DNA of 38,243 bases from Rubrivivax sp. (GCA_021297985.1 JAJTGU010000067.1:1-38243); one strand, 5' to 3'; counted from the stretch's first letter, positions 14,727 through 24,665 are shown. Program-made: numbers and translations. The notes: generated by a model from the sequence alone, not told the origin.

Positions 14727-15395
14727 TCAACGGTCCTTCAGTTCGGCCCGCCGGTTCTGCGCCATCGCAGTCTCGGTGCCTGCGGTGTTGACCAGCCGCT
14801 CCTTGCCGAAGCTCACCGCCTCGATCTGGCTCTCGCTGGCGCCCAGCAGGGTCAGCGAGCGCAGCACCGCCTCGGCACGCTTCTGGCCGAGCGCGAGGTT
14901 GTATTCGCGGCCGCCACGCTCGTCGGTGTGACCTTCGATCGTCAGACGCTGGTCGCGCCGGGCGGCCAGCACCTTGGCATGGCCTTCGAGCATGGCCTTG
15001 AACTCGTCGCGGATCGCAAAGCTGTCGTAGTCGAAGAAGACCAGGCGCTCGGCCGGCGCCCGCAGCGACGGCGCGGCAATCGCCGCTGCCACCGGGGCCG
15101 TGGCGCCTGCAGCAGCAGCAGCCGCTGCTGCCGGCACGCCGCGGCTGGTGTCCACGGTCGCGACACGCGACTGCGGTGCGGTCGGTGTCGCCGTGGCCGC
15201 CGGCGGCGCGCCGCTTCCGGCGTTGGGCGACGCCCAGGTCGTGGCGGCGGCCGAACGCGTGACGACCGGGGCCGGCACATTGGGGTCCAACGGCGTCGAG
15301 GTACAGGCCGCAAGCGCGGCGGCAAGCGCGATTGCGGCAAGCGCCGGTGTGCGCAGCCGGGCAGCGGCTTCACGCGGGATCGATGGACGATTCAT
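14727..15395 (-). CDS. pal: Peptidoglycan-associated lipoprotein Pal
   Basis: This 222-residue protein has a lipoprotein signal (ALAAALAAC), an unusually long Ala/Pro/Thr-rich linker including a run of eight alanines, and a C-terminal OmpA-like domain with VFFDYDSFAIRDEF, the peptidoglycan-binding LTIEGHTDERGGREYNLALGQKRAEAV, and NRRAEL. Usual Pal proteins are about 170 residues; the extra length is all in the linker. Start ATG at 15395 follows a GAGGAA site. It lies between tolB and cpoB on the same strand. Confidence 0.95.
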   Translation of the reverse strand: MNRPSIPREAAARLRTPALAAIALAAALAACTSTPLDPNVPAPVVTRSAAATTWASPNAGSGAPPAATATPTAPQSRVATVDTSRGVPAAAAAAAAGATAPVAAAIAAPSLRAPAERLVFFDYDSFAIRDEFKAMLEGHAKVLAARRDQRLTIEGHTDERGGREYNLALGQKRAEAVLRSLTLLGASESQIEAVSFGKERLVNTAGTETAMAQNRRAELKDR

Positions 15396-15492
15396 GGCTT
15401 TGCGTTCCTCTTCGCGATGGACAGACGGGGACAAACAGAGTCGGTGTGGAGCCGTCGGCCAAGCCCCGGGTTCCCGGCCGCTGCCGGCGGGC

Positions 15493-16818
15493 TCAACGTC
15501 GGGTAGGCGCATCGGGTTCGCCGAAAGGCCCCCAGGCCGGCTCGCGCATGTCGGCACCGCTGGTTGCAAGACGTGTCTTGATCTTGCCATCCAGCGTCGT
15601 CGTCATCAACGTGTCGGCCCCTTGCATTCGAGTGGCGTAAACGATGAGCCTTCCGTTCGGGGCAAAGCTCGGGCGCTCGTCGTCGCGCGTGTCGGTCAGG
15701 GTGCGCACGCTGCCGCCGTCAAGCTCCTGCGTCATCAACCGGAAGGCCGAGCCCTGGCGGCCGACAAACGCCAGCAACCGGCCGTCGGGGCTGAGCGACG
15801 GACTGATGTTGTAGTCGCCTTCGAAGGTGATGCGAGTCGCCGGGCCCCCTGCCGCTTCGATGCGGTAGATCTGGGGCCCACCGCCACGGTCGCTGACGAA
15901 GTAGATGAAACGGCCGTCGGCGCTGTAGACCGGCTCGGTATCGATGGCGTTGCTGTTCGTGAGCCGGGTCGCCGCACCGCCGGCCGCGGGGATGCTGTGC
16001 AACTGCGTCAGGCCGCCCTGGGACAAGGCCACCGCGAGCGTCCGGCCATCGGGCGAAAACGCCGGCGCGCTGTTGCTGCCGCGGAAGTTGGCCACCATGC
16101 GGCGCTGACCGCTCAACACGTCCTGCACCCAGACCGCCGCCTTGCCGGTCTCGAACGAGACATAGGCGAGCTGCCGACCGTCCGGCGCCCAGGCCGGGCT
16201 GATGATGGCCTCGCTGCTGGCCAGCGCGACCTGGCCGTTTTCGCCGTCGGCATCGGTGATGTTGAGCGTGTAGCGCTTGCCCTGGCGCAGCACGTAGGCG
16301 ATGCGGGTGGCATTGACGGCACGCTCACCGGTGAGCTTGAGGTGGATCTCGTCGGCGATCTTGTGCGCCGCCAGTCGCAGGTCGGCCGCCAGCACCAGCC
16401 GGCTTCGGCCGAGCAGCTCTTCGTTGCGGACCGTGTCCCAGAGCTTGTAGCGGACCTCGAATCGACCGTCACCTCCGCGCTGCACGGTTCCGGCCACCAG
16501 CGCATCGACGTTCTGGGCCCGCCATTCGGGCAGGGACGGCTGTGTCGTCTCGTCGATCGCGGCCGGCGGGCTGCTGGCGCGGAACACGCCACTGCGCTCG
16601 AGGTTGGCCCGCACGATCGCCGCCACGTCGGCGGGCGGCGGCTCGCCAACCTGGCGGAACGTCGCCACGGCGATCGGCAGCTGCGTGGCGCCGACGCCCG
16701 AGATCTCGATCCTGAACTGCGCCCACGACGCCGGCGCGACCGCCGCAGCCCAGGCCCCCGCTCCGGCCAGCATCAGTCGGCGGCGTGCGGTGCTGAGACC
16801 TGGAACAGTGACAGGCAC
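15493..16818 (-). CDS. tolB: Tol-Pal system beta-propeller protein TolB
   Basis: About 441 residues. An N-terminal domain begins FRIEISGVGATQLPIAVATF after a signal peptide (RRRLMLAGAGAWAAAVAPASWA, with Tat-like arginines). A six-bladed propeller follows with repeated blade motifs such as SPAWAPDGRQLAYVS, APAFSPDGRTLAVAL, EPVYSADGRFIYFVSDRGG, SPSLSPDGRLLAFV and RPSFAPNGRLIVYATR. The start is uncertain: GTG at 16818 keeps the arginine-rich signal region and is chosen, while ATG at 16773 would remove it. No clear ribosome-binding site was seen. TolB is periplasmic and binds Pal. tolQRA are not adjacent; the gene upstream is the divergent msbA. Confidence 0.93.
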   Translation of the reverse strand: MPVTVPGLSTARRRLMLAGAGAWAAAVAPASWAQFRIEISGVGATQLPIAVATFRQVGEPPPADVAAIVRANLERSGVFRASSPPAAIDETTQPSLPEWRAQNVDALVAGTVQRGGDGRFEVRYKLWDTVRNEELLGRSRLVLAADLRLAAHKIADEIHLKLTGERAVNATRIAYVLRQGKRYTLNITDADGENGQVALASSEAIISPAWAPDGRQLAYVSFETGKAAVWVQDVLSGQRRMVANFRGSNSAPAFSPDGRTLAVALSQGGLTQLHSIPAAGGAATRLTNSNAIDTEPVYSADGRFIYFVSDRGGGPQIYRIEAAGGPATRITFEGDYNISPSLSPDGRLLAFVGRQGSAFRLMTQELDGGSVRTLTDTRDDERPSFAPNGRLIVYATRMQGADTLMTTTLDGKIKTRLATSGADMREPAWGPFGEPDAPTRR

Positions 16819-16953
16819 GGCGGGTCGAGCGATAAGGGGTGCAGCCAAGGGAGCGCTGGCCGGCCTTGACGGCGCGGCCACGACGGGACGAAACGGAGCC
16901 GCGATTGTAGGCAGCCCCCTGCACCACAATGACCGCCGATCCCCTGACTCACC

Positions 16954-18726
16954 ATGCCAGAACCGAATCCCACTTCGGCCTCCCACGCGACGCTGTGGCA
17001 GCGCTTTCGTCGGCTGCTCCCTTACGTCCGCCAGCACCGGTTGGGCCTGATGCTTGCGCTGATGGGCGCCGTGGCCATGGCGGCCAGCGAGCCTCTCGTG
17101 GCGCACCTGCTGGGACAGTTGCTCGACCGCGGCTTTGCCGACCGCGACTTCCCGCTGTGGGTGGTGCCGGTGGTCATCCTGGGCGTGTTTGCGTTGCGCA
17201 GCGTGGCGGGATTCCTGCTCCAGTACGGTCTGGCCTGGACGGCGAACCGCGCCATCGTCCAGTTGCGGGTGGAGCTTTTCGACACCTTGTTGCGGGCGCC
17301 TCCACGCACCTACGCCCGCCACCCCGCGAGCAGCCTCGTCAACACCCTGGTGTTCGAGGCCAGCGTCGGTGTCACCACCCTCGTCGGAGCGCTGTCGACG
17401 CTGATGCGCGACAGCCTGATCCTCGTTGCACTGCTCGGCTACCTGCTGTGGCTGAACTGGCAGCTCACGCTGCTGGTCGGCCTTTTGTTCCCGGCCGTGG
17501 CCTGGGTGATGCGGACCATCGGCCGTCGTCTGCAGCGGGTGACGATGCTGGCCCAGCAGGCCAACGACAAGCTGGCCTATGTCGTCGAGGAAAACGTGCT
17601 CGCCTGGCGCATCGTGCGGTTGCACGCCGCCCAGCAGCGGCAGTCGAGCCGGTTTGCCGAGCGGGCCCAGGAAGTCCGCCAATGGGTGATGAAGGGCGTC
17701 GTCGCGGGCGCGTCGATGACCCCCGTGACCCAGATGCTTGCGGCCTGCGCGATGTCGGCGGTGATCGTGCTGGCGCTGTGGCAAAGCCGCGAGAGCGGCG
17801 GCAGCGTCGGCGAGTTCGTCGCGTTCATCACCGCGATGCTGCAGCTGGTGGCGCCCATCAAGCACCTGTCGGACGTGATGGCGCCCGTGACACGCGGACT
17901 GGCCGCCGTTGAGCGCGGGCTCGACCTGATCGACGGCAACCCGGCCGAGCGTGGTGGCAGCCACACCGTCGCCCGGGCGCGTGGCGAGATCGAGCTCCGT
18001 GATGTCGCGCTGCGCTACCGCAGCGACGGCGCTCCGGCCCTGGATGGCGTGTCGCTGCGGGTCAGCGGCGGCGAGACGCTGGCCCTGGTCGGCCCGTCAG
18101 GCGCCGGCAAGAGCACGCTGGCCAACCTGTTGCCGCGTTTTGTCGAGGCCGATGCCGGCGAGGTGCTGCTCGACGGCGTGCCGCTGGTGCAATGGGACGT
18201 GGCCACGCTGCGCCGGCAGTTCGCCTACGTCGGCCAGGACGTGGTGCTGTTCAACGACAGCATCGCCGCCAACGTGAGCCTGGGCGCCGAGCTGACCGAT
18301 GAACAGGTCCGCGAGGCCCTGCGGGCGGCGCATCTGCTGGACTTCGCGCTCGCGCAGCCCGAGGGCCTGGCCACCCGCATCGGCCACAACGGCAGCCAGC
18401 TGAGCGGCGGCCAGCGTCAGCGGCTGGCGATTGCGCGTGCATTGGCCAAGGACGCGCCAGTGCTGATCCTCGACGAGGCCACGTCGGCGCTGGACAGCGA
18501 GTCCGAACGCGCGGTCCAGGCGGCCCTGGAGACGCTGATGAAAGGCCGCACGACGATCGTCATCGCGCACCGCCTTTCGACCATCGAGCACGCCGACCGC
18601 GTTGCGGCCATGGACGCGGGCCGCATCGTCGAGCTCGGGCCGCATGCCCAGCTGCTGGCTGCCGGCGGCCTGTACGCGCGGCTGCACGCCATGCAGTTCC
18701 GAACCCCTGTCCAGGAGACGACATGA
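16954..18726 (+). CDS. msbA: Lipid A export ABC transporter MsbA
   Basis: This 590-residue half-transporter has an N-terminal six-helix type IV exporter domain (about residues 25-320) and a C-terminal ATPase with Walker A GPSGAGKST (about 380), signature LSGGQRQRLAIARAL (about 482), Walker B VLILDEATSALD (about 502) and the switch His in IVIAHRLST. Length and layout match MsbA, which flips lipid A-core across the inner membrane, though other lipid exporters of this class are similar. It is divergent from tolB with about 135 bases between. Its stop overlaps the ATG of the next gene. Confidence 0.87.
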   Translation: MPEPNPTSASHATLWQRFRRLLPYVRQHRLGLMLALMGAVAMAASEPLVAHLLGQLLDRGFADRDFPLWVVPVVILGVFALRSVAGFLLQYGLAWTANRAIVQLRVELFDTLLRAPPRTYARHPASSLVNTLVFEASVGVTTLVGALSTLMRDSLILVALLGYLLWLNWQLTLLVGLLFPAVAWVMRTIGRRLQRVTMLAQQANDKLAYVVEENVLAWRIVRLHAAQQRQSSRFAERAQEVRQWVMKGVVAGASMTPVTQMLAACAMSAVIVLALWQSRESGGSVGEFVAFITAMLQLVAPIKHLSDVMAPVTRGLAAVERGLDLIDGNPAERGGSHTVARARGEIELRDVALRYRSDGAPALDGVSLRVSGGETLALVGPSGAGKSTLANLLPRFVEADAGEVLLDGVPLVQWDVATLRRQFAYVGQDVVLFNDSIAANVSLGAELTDEQVREALRAAHLLDFALAQPEGLATRIGHNGSQLSGGQRQRLAIARALAKDAPVLILDEATSALDSESERAVQAALETLMKGRTTIVIAHRLSTIEHADRVAAMDAGRIVELGPHAQLLAAGGLYARLHAMQFRTPVQETT

Positions 18727-19337
18727 GCGACAACCCCGTCACGGCCCCTCCGATCCGGCCGGCGATCTCGCGCTACCCGGTGCCCGAGCTGGCCGACCTG
18801 CCCGACGACCTGAAGGCCCGCATCCTCGAAGTGCAGGCCAAGGCCGGATTCGTGCCCAACGTCTTCCTGGCGCTGGCCCACCGGCCGGAAGAGTGGCGCG
18901 CCTTCGTCGCCTACCACGACGCGCTGATGCTCAAGGAGGGCGGCAGCCTGAGCAAGGGCGAGCGCGAGATGATCGTCGTCGCGACCTCGGCGCTGAATCA
19001 CTGCCTCTACTGCGTCGTCGCACACGGCGCAATCCTGCGCATCTACGAAAAGAAGCCGCTGGTCGCCGACCAGGTGGCCGTGAACTGGCGCAAGGCCGAG
19101 ATCCCGCCACGCCAACGTGCGATGCTGGCCTTTGCGGTGAAGGTGGCGCAGGCCTCGGCCGAAGTCGGCGACGCCGACATCGCGGCGCTGAAGGAGCACC
19201 GCTTCGACGACGAGGACATCTGGGACATCGTCGCGATCACCGCGTTCTTCGGCATGAGCAACCGCCTGGCCAACGTGCTGGGCATGCGGCCGAACGACGA
19301 GTTCTATCTGATGGGGCGGGTGCCGAAGGCGAAGTGA
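18723..19337 (+). CDS. AhpD-like peroxidase-related protein
   Basis: This 204-residue carboxymuconolactone decarboxylase/AhpD-fold protein has the CxxC-xxxH motif as CLYCVVAHG (about residues 98-106), preceded by LSKGEREMIVVATSALNHC, the pattern of the uncharacterised peroxidase-related subfamily. A CxxC pair supports thiol-dependent peroxidase or disulfide chemistry. The ATG overlaps the msbA stop by four bases, so the two are co-translated; the functional link to lipid A export is unknown. Confidence 0.9.
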   Translation: MSDNPVTAPPIRPAISRYPVPELADLPDDLKARILEVQAKAGFVPNVFLALAHRPEEWRAFVAYHDALMLKEGGSLSKGEREMIVVATSALNHCLYCVVAHGAILRIYEKKPLVADQVAVNWRKAEIPPRQRAMLAFAVKVAQASAEVGDADIAALKEHRFDDEDIWDIVAITAFFGMSNRLANVLGMRPNDEFYLMGRVPKAK

Positions 19338-19353
19338 CCGCGCGCCAGGCAAC

Positions 19354-20574
19354 TCAGACTTCGGCCATCAGCCCTCGTGCGGCCGCCCGGCCGGTGGCGA
19401 TGCAGGCCGTCAGCAGGTAGCCGCCGGTCGGCGCCTCCCAGTCGAGCATCTCGCCGGCGACGAAGCTGCCGGGGCGGCTGCGCAGCTGCCAATGCTCGTC
19501 GAGCGAGTCGAACCGCACGCCACCAGCACTGCTGATGGCCTCGGCGATCGGTCGCGGCGCGCACAGGGTCAGCGGCAAGGCCTTCAAGGCCGCGGCCAGT
19601 GCGGCCGGGTCGGGGCTGGCGCCGAGCACCTCGTACAACAGCGCCGTCTTCAGGCCGGCCAGCTTGAACTGGCTCTTCAGGAAGCTTGCCAGGCTCTTGC
19701 GGCCCTGGCCGCGGGCCAGCTGCGCCTGCACCTGATCGGCCGGCGTCTGGGGCAGCAGGTCCAGGTGCAGCGTGGCCTGGCCGTCGCGTGCGATGGTGTC
19801 GCGCAGAGCGGCGCTGAAGGCGTAGACCAGGCTGCCTTCGATGCCGGTGTCGGTGAGCACGAACTCGCCCTGTTGGCTGCGGCCGGCAAAGGACAGGCGA
19901 ACCGGCTTGACCGGCTGCCCGGCGTGGCTCTGGCGCAGGTGCTCGCTCCAGCCGCCGGCTCGGTCGAAACCGCAGTTGCTGGGCACCAGCGGTGCGACCT
20001 CGACAAGGGCATCGCGCAGCACCGACACCCAGGCCCCGTCGCTGCCCAGGCGAGGCCAGCTCGCGCCCCCCAGGGCCAGCACCGTGGGTGCAGCCGGCAG
20101 GAGCCGCTCGCCTTCGGGCGTCGAGAAACGCAGCGCGCCTTCCGCCTGCCAACCCCGCCAGCGGTGCCGGGTGTGCAGGCGCACGCCCTGGCCGTGAAGC
20201 CGGGCCAGCCAGGCGCGCAGCATCGGCGCGGCCTTGAACTCACTGGGGAAGACGCGGCCCGAGCTGCCGACGAAGGTCTCGATGCCCAGACTTGCCGCCC
20301 AGGACCGCAGATCGTCGGGCGTGAAGGCATCGAGCGCCTGCCGCAGCCGCCCTGCCGGATCGACCTGAACCGAAGCGTAGCGTTCGACGAAGCGCCCGTA
20401 AGGCTCGCTGTGCGTCAGGTTCAGGCCACCCCGCCCGGCGAGCAGGAACTTGCGGCCGGGCCCGGGCATGGCCTCGTACAGGTCGACGGCCCAGCCGGCG
20501 GCGCTCAAGACCTCGGCCGCGGCCAGACCCGCCGGCCCGCCGCCGATGACAACGGCGTGCCGGGACGGATTCAC
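19354..20574 (-). CDS. HI0933-family NAD(P)/FAD-dependent flavoprotein
   Basis: This 406-residue protein has an N-terminal FAD dinucleotide-binding fold (AVVIGGGPAGLAAAEVL), the family-specific GRKFLLAGRGGLNLTHSE, a middle insert with GSSGRVFPSEFKA, and a C-terminal FAD-closing segment GSFVAGEMLDWEAPTGGYLL. This is the HI0933-like group often annotated as aminoacetone oxidase or uncharacterised flavoprotein; the reaction is not established. It starts at GTG (20574), seven bases after the htpX stop, so it is probably in the htpX transcript. Confidence 0.88.
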   Translation of the reverse strand: MNPSRHAVVIGGGPAGLAAAEVLSAAGWAVDLYEAMPGPGRKFLLAGRGGLNLTHSEPYGRFVERYASVQVDPAGRLRQALDAFTPDDLRSWAASLGIETFVGSSGRVFPSEFKAAPMLRAWLARLHGQGVRLHTRHRWRGWQAEGALRFSTPEGERLLPAAPTVLALGGASWPRLGSDGAWVSVLRDALVEVAPLVPSNCGFDRAGGWSEHLRQSHAGQPVKPVRLSFAGRSQQGEFVLTDTGIEGSLVYAFSAALRDTIARDGQATLHLDLLPQTPADQVQAQLARGQGRKSLASFLKSQFKLAGLKTALLYEVLGASPDPAALAAALKALPLTLCAPRPIAEAISSAGGVRFDSLDEHWQLRSRPGSFVAGEMLDWEAPTGGYLLTACIATGRAAARGLMAEV

Positions 20575-20581
20575 ACCCGCA

Positions 20582-21457
20582 TCACTGCGCTTGCTGCAGC
20601 GCCCGGATGCGGTCTTCCATCGGCGGGTGGCTGGAGAACAGCGCCATCAGCCCGCTCGGACGGCTGCTGATGCCCATGGTCGCGACGCTCTTGGGCAGCT
20701 CGCCGGGGTCCAGGCCGCCCAGGCGCGCCAGGGCGTTGATCATCGGCTGCTTGCGACCCATCAGCGCGGCTGCACCGGCGTCGGCGCGGAACTCGCGCTG
20801 GCGCGAGAACCAGGCCACGATGACCGCGGCGGCGACACCGAGCACGATGTCCATCACGATGGTCGTCACGTAGTACCCAATGCCCGGGCCGTCGTTGGTG
20901 TTGCGCAGCACGACCTTGTCGACGAAGTAGCCGACCACGCGCGAGATGAAGACGACAAAGGTGTTCATCACGCCCTGGATCAGCGTCATCGTCACCATGT
21001 CGCCGTTGGCCACGTGCGCGACCTCGTGGCCGATCACGGCCTCGACCTCGTCGCGGTTCAGCGTTTGCAGCAGCCCGGTGGACACCGCCACAAGCGCCGA
21101 GTTCTTGAATGCGCCGGTGGCAAAGGCGTTGGGCGCGCCTTCGTACATGGCGACTTCGGGCGTCTGGATGCCGGCCTTCTTGGCAAAACCTTCAACGGTG
21201 CTGACGATCCAGCGGTGGGTCGGGTCGTTCGAGCCGTTGATGACCTGGGCGCCCGTACTCCACTTGGCTATGGGCTTGCTCATCAGCAGCGAGATGAACG
21301 CGCCGCCAAAGCCCATCAGTGCGGCAAAGCCCAGCAGCATCGGCAGGTTCAGGCCGTTGGCGGTGAGGAAGCGGTTGACGCCAAGCACGCTGGCCGCGAT
21401 GCCCAACACCAGCATCACCGCCAGGTTGGTCACGATGAACAGCAGGATACGTTTCAT
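20582..21457 (-). CDS. htpX: Membrane zinc metalloprotease HtpX
   Basis: This 291-residue protein has two N-terminal transmembrane helices, the zinc motif HEVAH (H144-H148) inside [26 protein letters not shown], two further helices, and a conserved [12 protein letters not shown] end ([15 protein letters not shown]). Length matches E. coli HtpX. It is an inner-membrane protease that degrades misfolded membrane proteins. The start ATG at 21457 is followed by the typical [15 protein letters not shown]. Confidence 0.96.
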   Translation of the reverse strand: MKRILLFIVTNLAVMLVLGIAASVLGVNRFLTANGLNLPMLLGFAALMGFGGAFISLLMSKPIAKWSTGAQVINGSNDPTHRWIVSTVEGFAKKAGIQTPEVAMYEGAPNAFATGAFKNSALVAVSTGLLQTLNRDEVEAVIGHEVAHVANGDMVTMTLIQGVMNTFVVFISRVVGYFVDKVVLRNTNDGPGIGYYVTTIVMDIVLGVAAAVIVAWFSRQREFRADAGAAALMGRKQPMINALARLGGLDPGELPKSVATMGISSRPSGLMALFSSHPPMEDRIRALQQAQ

Positions 21458-21563
21458 GTCGCGCGGCCTCCTTCGGCCACAAACGGGAGTTGCAGACGGG
21501 GTGGGATGTTAGGCCGGTCCCGCGGGTTTCAAGTTGCCCCGGTCACCGCGGGGGCATGCGCCG

Positions 21564-22580
21564 TCACTCGCCTGCGCGCAAGCGCACGAGCGACGGCTTG
21601 TCGGCCGGCCCGAGCTCGAAACGGTCGCCGAAGCGCGCAAACAGGCGGATCGACGACGCGCTCTTGCCCAGCAATCCGGCCTCGCGAAGGCGCTGCACCG
21701 CCAGGTTCAGGGCCATCGGCTGTCCGCCTTGCAACTCCGGCAGCACCGCCAGCAAGGCGGCCATGTCGGGGCCCGGCTCATGGCTACCGCCACCGCCACC
21801 GCCACCGCCTCGGCGCTGCGGCTGGGACCGGCGCTGGGACGCCTCGCCGTCGACCGCAGCGGTCGGGGCAGGCGCCATCGGCGCCGCTGCGGAGACAGGC
21901 TCCGGAGTCGCCGGCGGCGGTTCATCCGGCGGCAGCGGTGACGCGTCGGCCAGTGCGTCGGCCACAGCGGCGGCCAAAGCGGCAGCGGACGTGCGCCGCG
22001 TCGTCTTGCGCGCTGCCGTCTTCTTGGCAGCCGGTGCACGCTTCGGGGTCGATGCCGGCGTCGACGCTGTGGCTTCGGCCTTGCCGCGGGTCTTGCGGGC
22101 TGCGGGCGTCTTGCGTGCCGGCCGCGGGCGCGGTGCAGCGCTGGGCACGAGCATCGGCGCGCGGTGTTCAAGCACGGTGTAGTCGTCATACACACCCTGC
22201 GTCTCATCGCCGGTCTTGCCTTGCTGGCCGATGCCCCGGACGACGCAACCTTTCTCGCGCAGACGCATCACCAGCGGCGCGAAGTCCGAGTCCGACGACA
22301 GGATCACGGCGACGTCGGGACGCTCGGCGATGGCCAGGTCGATGGCATCGACCGCCATCGCGATGTCGGTGCTGTTCTTGCCGGCCGCGAGGTTGACCAT
22401 CGGCTTGATCCCCAGGTGCTTGAACAGCGCCTGGTGCTTGAGCGCACTCTCGGGCGTGCAGTAGGCGCGCCGGATGTGCACCGCGCCGTGCTGATTCAGC
22501 AGCAGCTGCAAGGCCTGCTCCATGACGCCGACCGACACGTTGTCGGCGTCGATCAGCAGCATCAGCTTTTCGTGTTTCAT
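21564..22580 (-). CDS. NYN-domain putative RNase with C-terminal OST-HTH/LOTUS domain
   Basis: This 338-residue protein starts with a PIN-like NYN (LabA/DUF88) domain with the acidic active-site set: D11 in LLIDADN, the Asp in NSTDIAMAVDA, and ILSSDSDFAPLV. A low-complexity Lys/Ala/Pro linker follows (about 145-265), containing a run of eight glycines. The C-terminus is a LOTUS-like domain (LLAVLPELQ... then LGKSASSIRLFARFGDRFEL). The domains predict metal-dependent RNA cleavage with an RNA-binding module; no target is known. The start ATG follows the pyrC stop by 55 bases on the same strand. Confidence 0.88.
   Translation of the reverse strand: MKHEKLMLLIDADNVSVGVMEQALQLLLNQHGAVHIRRAYCTPESALKHQALFKHLGIKPMVNLAAGKNSTDIAMAVDAIDLAIAERPDVAVILSSDSDFAPLVMRLREKGCVVRGIGQQGKTGDETQGVYDDYTVLEHRAPMLVPSAAPRPRPARKTPAARKTRGKAEATASTPASTPKRAPAAKKTAARKTTRRTSAAALAAAVADALADASPLPPDEPPPATPEPVSAAAPMAPAPTAAVDGEASQRRSQPQRRGGGGGGGGSHEPGPDMAALLAVLPELQGGQPMALNLAVQRLREAGLLGKSASSIRLFARFGDRFELGPADKPSLVRLRAGE
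21786..21809. repeat. Hexanucleotide repeat (ACCGCC x4) inside the NYN-LOTUS gene
   Basis: Four perfect copies of ACCGCC encode a poly-glycine run (eight Gly) in the linker between the two domains. It is a candidate site for length variation. Confidence 0.8.
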
Positions 22581-22635
22581 GCGGGGGTTTCCGCCGCATC
22601 CGCGGCCAGGCCATCAAGGAGGGGTTCAGTCGCGC

Positions 22636-23676
22636 TCAAACCAGCCGCCAGTTCAGCGTCTCGCCACCACACAGCGGCTTGATCGTCGCGTCGCCAAACG
22701 GCAATTGCTCGGCAAGCGTCCACGGCTCGCGCTTCAGCGTCACGGTGCCGGTGTTGCGCGGCAGCCCGTAGAACGCCGGGCCATGGTGGCTGGCGAAGGC
22801 TTCCAGGCGGTCCAGCGCACCGGCGGCCTCGAAGGCTTCGGCGTACAGCTCCAGCGCCGCCGGCGCCGTGAAGCAGCCCGCGCCGCAGACCGACTGTTCC
22901 TTCAAGGCGGTGGCGTGCGGCGCGCTGTCGGTGCCGAGAAAGAACTTCGGAGAGCCCGAGACCGCAGCCTCGACCAGCGCGCGGCGGTGGATCTCACGCT
23001 TGAGCACCGGCAGGCAGTACCAATGCGGGCGCAGGCCGCCAACGAACAACGCGTTGCGGTTGTAGAGCAGGTGATGGGCGGTGATGGTGGCCGCGGTGCA
23101 GGCATCGGCGGCCGCGACGTACTCGGCTGCGTCCTTTGTCGTGATGTGCTCGAAGACGACCTTCAACTCCGGGAAGTCGCGGCGCAGCGGCTGCATCACG
23201 CGGTCGATGAACACCGCCTCGCGGTCGAACACGTCGATCTCGCCGTCGGTGACCTCGCCGTGAACCAGCAGCAGCAGGCCTTCGCGCTGCATGGCCTCAA
23301 GCGTGGCGTAGGTCTTGCGGATGTCGGTCACGCCGGCGTCACTGTTGGTCGTCGCCCCGGCCGGGTACAGCTTGAGCGCCAGCACGCCAGCGGCCTTGGC
23401 CCGCGCGATCTCGTCGGCCGGCGTGTTGTCGGTCAGGTAGAGCGTCATCAGCGGCGTGAAGTCGGCGCCCGCGGGCAGAGCCGCTTCGATGCGCTGGCGA
23501 TAGGCGACGGCCGCCGATGCGGTCGTCACCGGCGGCCGCAGGTTCGGCATCACGATCGCACGGCCGAACTGGCGCGCGGTGTACGGGAGAACCGCGGCCA
23601 TCGCGGCGCCGTCGCGCAGGTGCAGATGCCAGTCGTCGGGGCGACTCAGGGTCAGCGTTTGTGGATCAGCGCTCAT
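22636..23676 (-). CDS. pyrC: Dihydroorotase PyrC (class II)
   Basis: This 346-residue amidohydrolase carries the metal ligands HLHLRD (H17, H19), the carbamylated Lys in [30 protein letters not shown] and LGTDSAPHA. Length equals the E. coli-type PyrC. It catalyses carbamoyl-aspartate/dihydroorotate interconversion in pyrimidine synthesis. The ATG at 23676 (MSADPQ) is chosen over a longer in-frame extension that runs into the neighbouring gene. It lies 28 bases after the cyclodeaminase-like gene. Confidence 0.96.
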   Translation of the reverse strand: MSADPQTLTLSRPDDWHLHLRDGAAMAAVLPYTARQFGRAIVMPNLRPPVTTASAAVAYRQRIEAALPAGADFTPLMTLYLTDNTPADEIARAKAAGVLALKLYPAGATTNSDAGVTDIRKTYATLEAMQREGLLLLVHGEVTDGEIDVFDREAVFIDRVMQPLRRDFPELKVVFEHITTKDAAEYVAAADACTAATITAHHLLYNRNALFVGGLRPHWYCLPVLKREIHRRALVEAAVSGSPKFFLGTDSAPHATALKEQSVCGAGCFTAPAALELYAEAFEAAGALDRLEAFASHHGPAFYGLPRNTGTVTLKREPWTLAEQLPFGDATIKPLCGGETLNWRLV

Positions 23677-23704
23677 CCGGGCATTCTGGCACCCGGCAAC
23701 GGGC

Positions 23705-24628
23705 TCAGGGTCCCAGCACGCAACGCGCCGCCGCGAGGTCTTCCAGCGCCGTGCCGACCGACTTGAACAGCGTGATCTGGGCCGCGTGCTGTCGACCGTC
23801 GACCTGCCCACGCAGCAGTTGCGCCAACTCGGCAACGACATGCGTCGTTTGCACCACGCCGCGCGTGATCGGCTGGACCAGGTCACCTGCTTCGGCCAGC
23901 GCGCCCGCGTAGGTGTCGCAGACACAGCGGCTGCGCGCCACCGCCAGGTCATCCACCTCCCGCATGGTCTTGCGAAAGGCGCCCACCAGGTCCAGGTGCG
24001 TGCCCGGCTGCAACCACGCGCCCAGCACCAGCGGCTCGCTGGACGTGGTGGCACAGCAGACGATGTCGGACCCCGCCGCTTCAGCCGCCAGGTCGGCCAC
24101 GGCGACGGCCGGCAGGCCCTCGGCCTTCAGCGTCGCGGCCAGCTTTTGAGCCTTGTCGTTGTCGCGCCCCCAGATCGCCATGCGCTCCAGCCCCGGCCGC
24201 AGCGCCACGTGGGCGCGGGCCATCCACGCCGCCAGGTGGCCGCAGCCGACCAGCAGCAAGCGCGAGGCGTCAGCCCGTGCCAGCCGCGAGGCTGCCAGTG
24301 CCGACGTGGCTGCCGTGCGCCGCACCGTGACCGCGTCGCCGTCCAGCAGCGCCAGCGGCCGACCGGTCGCGCGGTCCAGCACCAGCACGCTGGCCTGCAC
24401 CGCCTGTGCGGCATCGGGCATCACGGTGACGAGCTTGGTGGCGATCAAGGCGTCGTCCCAGGCCGGCATCAGCAACAGGGTGTCGCGCTGATCCCCCAGT
24501 CCGTGCACATGGCGCAATGGCACCTGGGGCGCCGCAGGCCCGTCGGCGACAAAGGCCGCTTCGATGGCCGCCGCCAGCGCTGTCCAGGGCAGCGCCGCGT
24601 GGACGGCCGCAGCATCGTAGATCCGCAT
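23705..24628 (-). CDS. Ornithine cyclodeaminase / mu-crystallin family protein
   Basis: This 307-residue protein has the substrate Lys region ([11 protein letters not shown]), the [17 protein letters not shown] motif, the Rossmann loop [17 protein letters not shown] and the HLDLVGAF Asp typical of the family. Members include ornithine cyclodeaminase, alanine dehydrogenase and ketimine/pyrroline-2-carboxylate reductases; the last group is common in proteobacteria, but the exact substrate cannot be read from the sequence. The ATG at 24628 lies 37 bases downstream of the hydratase-like lipoprotein gene. Confidence 0.87.
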   Translation of the reverse strand: MRIYDAAAVHAALPWTALAAAIEAAFVADGPAAPQVPLRHVHGLGDQRDTLLLMPAWDDALIATKLVTVMPDAAQAVQASVLVLDRATGRPLALLDGDAVTVRRTAATSALAASRLARADASRLLLVGCGHLAAWMARAHVALRPGLERMAIWGRDNDKAQKLAATLKAEGLPAVAVADLAAEAAGSDIVCCATTSSEPLVLGAWLQPGTHLDLVGAFRKTMREVDDLAVARSRCVCDTYAGALAEAGDLVQPITRGVVQTTHVVAELAQLLRGQVDGRQHAAQITLFKSVGTALEDLAAARCVLGP

Positions 24629-24665
24629 CGTTGCGCTTGATCGCGGTTCCGCGCGGCGATCGCGG

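Noticed and set aside
15493..17964. An 823-residue frame containing TolB
   Set aside because: The upstream part is antisense to msbA and has low complexity; TolB starts near 16818.
21786..21809. A short-repeat array resembling CRISPR
   Set aside because: Perfect hexanucleotide repeats without spacers inside a coding region; they simply encode poly-Gly.
22636..24054. A 472-residue PyrC with an extra N-terminal region
   Set aside because: The extension is an off-frame reading of the cyclodeaminase-like gene; the standard 346-residue PyrC starts at 23676.
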